From contig JASLAV010000922.1 in assembly GCA_030146905.1 (NCBI GenBank), positions 1 to 8,407 of the forward strand: DNA of 8,407 nucleotides. The letters run 5' to 3'. A model generated the notes under the pieces. The model did no database searches. It worked only from the letters and a program-made list of their open reading frames with translations, and was not told the DNA's origin. This DNA comes from Lentzea sp. (GTDB lineage: Bacteria > Actinomycetota > Actinomycetes > Mycobacteriales > Pseudonocardiaceae). Below are positions 6,088 through 8,407 of the stretch, in pieces (position 1 is the stretch's first letter; each line of letters begins with the position of its first letter). The position numbers were made by a program, and so were the translations under genes.

Positions 6088-6768
6088 TCAGGACTCGAAC
6101 TTGTAACCGAGACCCCTCACGGTCACCAGGTGACGCGGTGCCGACGGGTCGGGTTCGATCTTCGAACGCAGCCGCTTGACGTGCACGTCCAGCGTCTTCG
6201 TGTCGCCCACGTAGTCCGCTCCCCACACGCGGTCGATCAGCTGTCCCCTGGTCAGGACGCGGCCGACGTTGCGCAGCAGGTACTCCAGGAGGTCGAACTC
6301 CTTGAGCGGCAGGCTGATGTCCTGGCCGCCGACGGTGACGACGTGGCGTTCCACGTCCATGCGCACCGGGCCCGCCTCGAGGATCTGCGGCAGCAGGTCC
6401 TCCGACTCGCCGCCGCGGCGCAGCACGGCGCGGATGCGGGCGATGAGCTCGCGGGCCGAGTACGGCTTGGTCACGTAGTCGTCTGCGCCCAGCTCCAGCC
6501 CGACGACCTTGTCGATCTCGCTGTCGCGCGCGGTCACCATGATCACGGGGACGGCGGAGCGCTGCCGCAGCTGCTTGCAGACGTCGGTGCCGCTCATGCC
6601 GGGGAGCATGAGGTCGAGCAGCACGATGTCGGCGCCGTTGCGGTCGAACTCCTCGAGCGCCTCCTGGCCGGTGGCCGCGAGCGCGGCGGTGAACCCCTCC
6701 TTGCGCAGCAGGAAGGCGAGCGGATCGGCGAAGGACTCCTCGTCCTCCACGATGAGCACCCTGGTCAC
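6088..6768 (-). CDS. regX3: OmpR/PhoB-family response regulator RegX3
   Basis: This 226-aa DNA-binding response regulator is activated by phosphorylation from SenX3; in mycobacteria the pair governs the phosphate-starvation response. The receiver domain (1-118) has the acidic pocket E8-D9, phospho-acceptor D52 in LLDLMLPGMSG, T79 and K101 in YVTKPYSARELIARI. The winged-helix domain (about 132-226) has LPLKEFDLLEYLL (153-165), VLTRGQLIDRVWG (171-183) and the recognition region TKTLDVHVKRLRSKIEPD (190-207), ending in TVRGLGYKFES. Length and D52 agree with M. tuberculosis RegX3. The start is GTG 6768-6766, overlapping the senX3 stop as GTGA and preceded by a strong GGAGGAG. The longer in-frame ORF would only re-read the 3' end of senX3. 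There is no repeat between senX3 and regX3, unlike M. tuberculosis, where MIRU units lie at this junction. Confidence 0.96.
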   Translation of the reverse strand: MTRVLIVEDEESFADPLAFLLRKEGFTAALAATGQEALEEFDRNGADIVLLDLMLPGMSGTDVCKQLRQRSAVPVIMVTARDSEIDKVVGLELGADDYVTKPYSARELIARIRAVLRRGGESEDLLPQILEAGPVRMDVERHVVTVGGQDISLPLKEFDLLEYLLRNVGRVLTRGQLIDRVWGADYVGDTKTLDVHVKRLRSKIEPDPSAPRHLVTVRGLGYKFES

Positions 6769-7934
6769 AGCTCTCCTCCAGTGTCGCCCGCGCCGGTGGG
6801 GACGGGGATCGGGTTGGGTTCGGCGGCCGCGGCCGGCAGCCGCAGCGTGAAGGTGGACCCCGTTCCCGGGAGGCTCCACAGCTTCACCTCACCGCCGTGG
6901 TTGGCGGCGACGTGCTTGACGATCGCGAGCCCGAGGCCGGTGCCGCCGGTCGCGCGCGACCGGGCCTTGTCGACTCGGTAGAACCGTTCGAAGACCCGTG
7001 TCTGCTGGTCCTCCGCGATGCCGATGCCGCGGTCGGTCACGGCGATCTCGACGTGGCCGTCCACCAGCCGCCGGCTCACGCTCACCGGGCTTCCGGGCGG
7101 CGAGTACGCGACAGCGTTGTCCAGGAGGTTCGTCAGCGCCGTCACCAGCAACGACCGGTCGCCCGGCACGACGAACCCGCTCGGTTCGTCGGTGGTGATC
7201 GAGATGTTGACCGACTCGGCGGCGAGCTTGGACCGCGACAGCGCCTCGTTGATCACGACGTCGATCTCGGTGTCGGAGAGCTCCGGCAGCTTCTCCGCGC
7301 CCTGCAGGCGCGACAGCGCGATGAGCTCGGTGACGAGCGTGCCGAGGCGGGTGGCCTCCTGCATGATCTTCGCGCTGAAGCGGCGGACCTCCTCCTGGTC
7401 GTCGCTCGCGTCGAGCACGGCCTCCGCCAGCAGCGCCAGGGCCCCGACCGGGGTCTTCAGCTCGTGGCTGACGTTGGCCACGAAATCGCGGCGCGTCTTC
7501 TCCAGCCGGACGGCCTCGGACTCGTCGCTCGCGTCCACCACCGTGAAGCCCTCGATGAGCAGCCGGACCTCCGCGTGGACGGCGGCGGGCTGACGGCCCT
7601 TGGTCACCTCCGACGGCGTGAGGTCGACGTACACGACCTCGTTGCTGTTGCGGACGGCCTCCGCGGCCTTGCGTGCGCGGTCGTCGACCCGGTTGTTGCG
7701 GACGACGCCCAGCTCTTCTGCCCTCGGGTTGTGCAACACGACGTCACCGAAGTGGTTCAGCACCACGATGCCGTCGTGCGAGTCCTCGACGATCCGCTGC
7801 ATCAGGTCCGCCACCGTCAGGCCCTTGGGGACCTTCGGGGTGCGGGGGGCGGTGAAACGGCCAACGAGGAAACCGGCGATCACGCCGATGAGCGCGACGC
7901 CGATCGACACAGCGAGGTAACCCGTTGTGGTCAC
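6765..7934 (-). CDS. senX3: Sensor histidine kinase SenX3
   Basis: This 389-aa membrane kinase phosphorylates RegX3. In order it has one N-terminal membrane span (about 5-25), a cytoplasmic PAS-like domain (about 44-140), a HisKA dimerisation domain with FVANVSHELKTPVG (151-164, phospho-acceptor H157), and a HATPase domain with the N box TALTNLLDNAVAYSP (265-279), DRGIGI (301-306), VFERFYR (314-320) and GTGLGLAIVKHVAANH (331-346). The polar tail after residue 370 is variable. There is no room for an extracytoplasmic sensor domain, so sensing must come from the PAS domain or through partner proteins such as PstSCAB/PhoU, as in PhoR-type kinases. The chosen start GTG 7934-7932 puts the span at the extreme N-terminus; a TTG at 8009 would add 25 polar residues encoded by promoter DNA. 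No ribosome site precedes the GTG, but a TANNNT box ends 6 nt before it, suggesting a leaderless message. Confidence 0.95.
   Translation of the reverse strand: MTTTGYLAVSIGVALIGVIAGFLVGRFTAPRTPKVPKGLTVADLMQRIVEDSHDGIVVLNHFGDVVLHNPRAEELGVVRNNRVDDRARKAAEAVRNSNEVVYVDLTPSEVTKGRQPAAVHAEVRLLIEGFTVVDASDESEAVRLEKTRRDFVANVSHELKTPVGALALLAEAVLDASDDQEEVRRFSAKIMQEATRLGTLVTELIALSRLQGAEKLPELSDTEIDVVINEALSRSKLAAESVNISITTDEPSGFVVPGDRSLLVTALTNLLDNAVAYSPPGSPVSVSRRLVDGHVEIAVTDRGIGIAEDQQTRVFERFYRVDKARSRATGGTGLGLAIVKHVAANHGGEVKLWSLPGTGSTFTLRLPAAAAEPNPIPVPTGAGDTGGEL
6773..6779 (-). promoter_or_regulatory. Strong Shine-Dalgarno of regX3
   Basis: GGAGGAG on the minus strand ends 4 nt before the regX3 GTG and lies inside the last codons of senX3. 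It is the best ribosome site in the window and decides the regX3 start. It suggests RegX3 is made efficiently and perhaps in excess of its kinase, whose own start has no such site. Confidence 0.8.
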
Positions 7935-7940
7935 GGGCGA

Positions 7941-7946
7941 ATGGTA
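7941..7946 (-). promoter_or_regulatory. Candidate -10 box of senX3 (leaderless transcript)
   Basis: On the minus strand TACCAT fits TANNNT and is followed by TCGCCC and then the GTG start, so transcription would begin at or next to the start codon. This spacing is typical of leaderless actinobacterial promoters and would explain the missing Shine-Dalgarno. No recognisable -35 element lies 17-19 bp upstream, which would fit a promoter that depends on an activator such as RegX3. Confidence 0.4.
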
Positions 7947-7984
7947 AGCAGCTGGGAGGTGTCCTGGCCTAGTGCGGAAGCGTG

Positions 7985-8057
7985 AACCGTGATACCCGCG
8001 ACACCTCAATGGACAGTTGTTCCCGCCCTGGTCAGACCGCGTTCACCCAACCGTGAT
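7985..8057. repeat. Direct repeat AACCGTGAT in the senX3 upstream region
   Basis: The 9-mer AACCGTGAT occurs at 7985-7993 and again at 8049-8057, 64 bp apart in the same orientation. Each copy adjoins a GTTCAC core, on the minus strand at 7987-7982 and on the plus strand at 8041-8046. The second copy is also the left half and spacer of the short inverted repeat CAACC-GTGAT-GGTTG (8048-8062). These may be accessory regulator contacts around the operator. Confidence 0.3.
8019..8051 (+). promoter_or_regulatory. PHO-box-like operator (three 11-bp direct repeat units)
   Basis: Three consecutive 11-bp units each begin with G(T/G)TC: GTTCCCGCCCT (8019-8029), GGTCAGACCGC (8030-8040) and GTTCACCCAAC (8041-8051). 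The published Streptomyces PhoP repeat is built on 11-bp units with a GTTCA/GGTCA core, and the related PhoB and RegX3 proteins bind similar direct repeats. The third unit is closest to that pattern, the second keeps GGTCA, and the first is degenerate. The site lies about 85-117 bp upstream of the senX3 GTG, well placed for RegX3 to regulate its own operon. Recognition is by eye only. Confidence 0.5.
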
Positions 8058-8105
8058 GGTTGCGGGCGAAGAGCGGCTCCAAGGCTGCGAGTTCGCGTCG
8101 GTGGT

Positions 8106-8175
8106 CCGGTCACCCGCTCACGCCGAAATCGGGCTTCGCCGGATTTCGGCGTGAGCGGGTCGGCCGGATGACCGG
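8106..8175 (-). terminator. Long perfect hairpin downstream of gpm
   Basis: A perfect 19-bp stem, ACCCGCTCACGCCGAAATC (8112-8130) against its exact complement (8142-8160), encloses an 11-nt loop that itself can form GGC-TTC-GCC. A second stem, CCGGTC (8106-8111) with GACCGG (8170-8175), can stack outside across a 9-nt bulge. It lies about 50 nt after the gpm stop and well before the senX3 promoter, where a terminator for gpm is expected. No T-run follows on either strand, so if it terminates it does so as a T-less stem, as proposed for many actinobacteria. It could alternatively be a REP/MITE-like dispersed element. Confidence 0.6.
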
Positions 8176-8223
8176 CTCAGGGCGAACTCGCCGCCACGCC
8201 GGAGGCGCGGCCGTCGAACACGG

Positions 8224-8407
8224 CTACCTGCCCTGGTTGGCAACCGCCGCGATGGCGTCCTTGGCAGCCTCGGGGTCGAGGTACTCGCCGCCCGGCTTGA
8301 CGGGCTTGAGGTCCTCGTCGAGGTCGTAGCGCAGCGGGATGCCGGTCGGGATGTTCAGCCCCGCGATGGCCTCGTCCGAGACGCCGTCGAGGTGCTTCAC
8401 GAGCGCG
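8224..8407 (-). CDS. gpmA: 2,3-bisphosphoglycerate-dependent phosphoglycerate mutase (C-terminus only)
   Basis: Only the last 60 codons are present; the 5' part lies beyond the window. The frame ends at TAG 8226-8224 and reads [20 protein letters not shown], then a [16 protein letters not shown] segment, and ends in [14 protein letters not shown]. The stretch NIPTGIPL(x)Y(x)LD is the conserved C-terminal strand of GpmA, the glycolytic enzyme interconverting 3- and 2-phosphoglycerate in the cytoplasm. The catalytic RHG histidine motif is outside the window. The gene is named gpm1 in mycobacteria, where it also lies directly upstream of senX3 on the same strand. Here it is separated from senX3 by 289 bp with a strong hairpin, so it probably has its own transcript. 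Confidence 0.93.
   Translation of the reverse strand, partial: ALVKHLDGVSDEAIAGLNIPTGIPLRYDLDEDLKPVKPGGEYLDPEAAKDAIAAVANQGR

Noticed and set aside
6765..6768. MIRU-type repeat between senX3 and regX3, as known in M. tuberculosis
   Set aside because: The two genes overlap by four bases here, so there is no intergenic repeat.
6897..7985. 362-codon plus-strand frame opposite senX3
   Set aside because: Antisense shadow of a well-recognised histidine kinase, with no domain-like sequence of its own.
7935..8009. Upstream TTG start for senX3 adding 25 residues
   Set aside because: The extra residues are polar and Arg/His-rich and precede the membrane span; the bases look like promoter DNA and no ribosome site supports the TTG.
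7989..8329. Short plus-strand frames across the gpm-senX3 intergenic region
   Set aside because: They read through the inverted repeats and the antisense of gpm, with no ribosome site or recognisable protein; the region is better explained by the promoter, operator and hairpin.

Overview
The base composition is very GC-rich, with heavy use of GTG and TTG starts and long antisense shadow frames. The protein sequences and gene order point to a high-GC actinobacterium, most likely of the order Pseudonocardiales (Amycolatopsis, Saccharothrix or Lentzea type). That assignment is an inference from protein flavour, not a measured match. Every gene I can support lies on the minus strand, so transcription runs from high to low coordinates.

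In transcription order the window holds: the 3' end of a phosphoglycerate mutase (gpm, 8224-8407); a 289-bp intergenic region with a large nested hairpin, a PHO-box-like operator and the senX3 promoter; then a tightly packed run of five genes. These are senX3 (sensor kinase), regX3 (response regulator), a Ppx/GppA phosphatase, a proline-rich three-span membrane protein of unknown function, and a xylose-isomerase-like TIM-barrel protein. Three of the four junctions in this run overlap (GTGA, TGATG, TTGA); the fourth has a 27-nt gap. A 237-bp gap with two clear palindromes follows, then a second set: proline dehydrogenase, a double-hotdog acyl-CoA thioesterase-like protein (ATGA overlap) and proC (10-nt gap). 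After 129 bp comes the start of a BldC-like helix-turn-helix gene that runs off the window at base 1.

From memory, the order gpm1-senX3-regX3-(...)-ppx-membrane protein-isomerase-(hypothetical)-proC-small HTH matches the Mycobacterium tuberculosis Rv0489 to Rv0500A locus. Two differences stand out. Here ppx directly follows regX3, and a proline dehydrogenase gene sits in the proC operon.

The first operon makes sense as a phosphate-response unit: SenX3-RegX3 senses phosphate limitation in related bacteria, and Ppx/GppA enzymes hydrolyse polyphosphate or pppGpp. The second places the enzyme that oxidises proline to P5C beside the enzyme that reduces P5C to proline. I see no transposon, phage, CRISPR, tRNA or rRNA. 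The region is conserved core chromosome, not an accessory island, and I find no convincing wholly new system. The most interesting signals are the operator and hairpin architecture between gpm and senX3, the opposing proline enzymes, the palindromes upstream of proline dehydrogenase, and the pentapeptide-repeat membrane protein.
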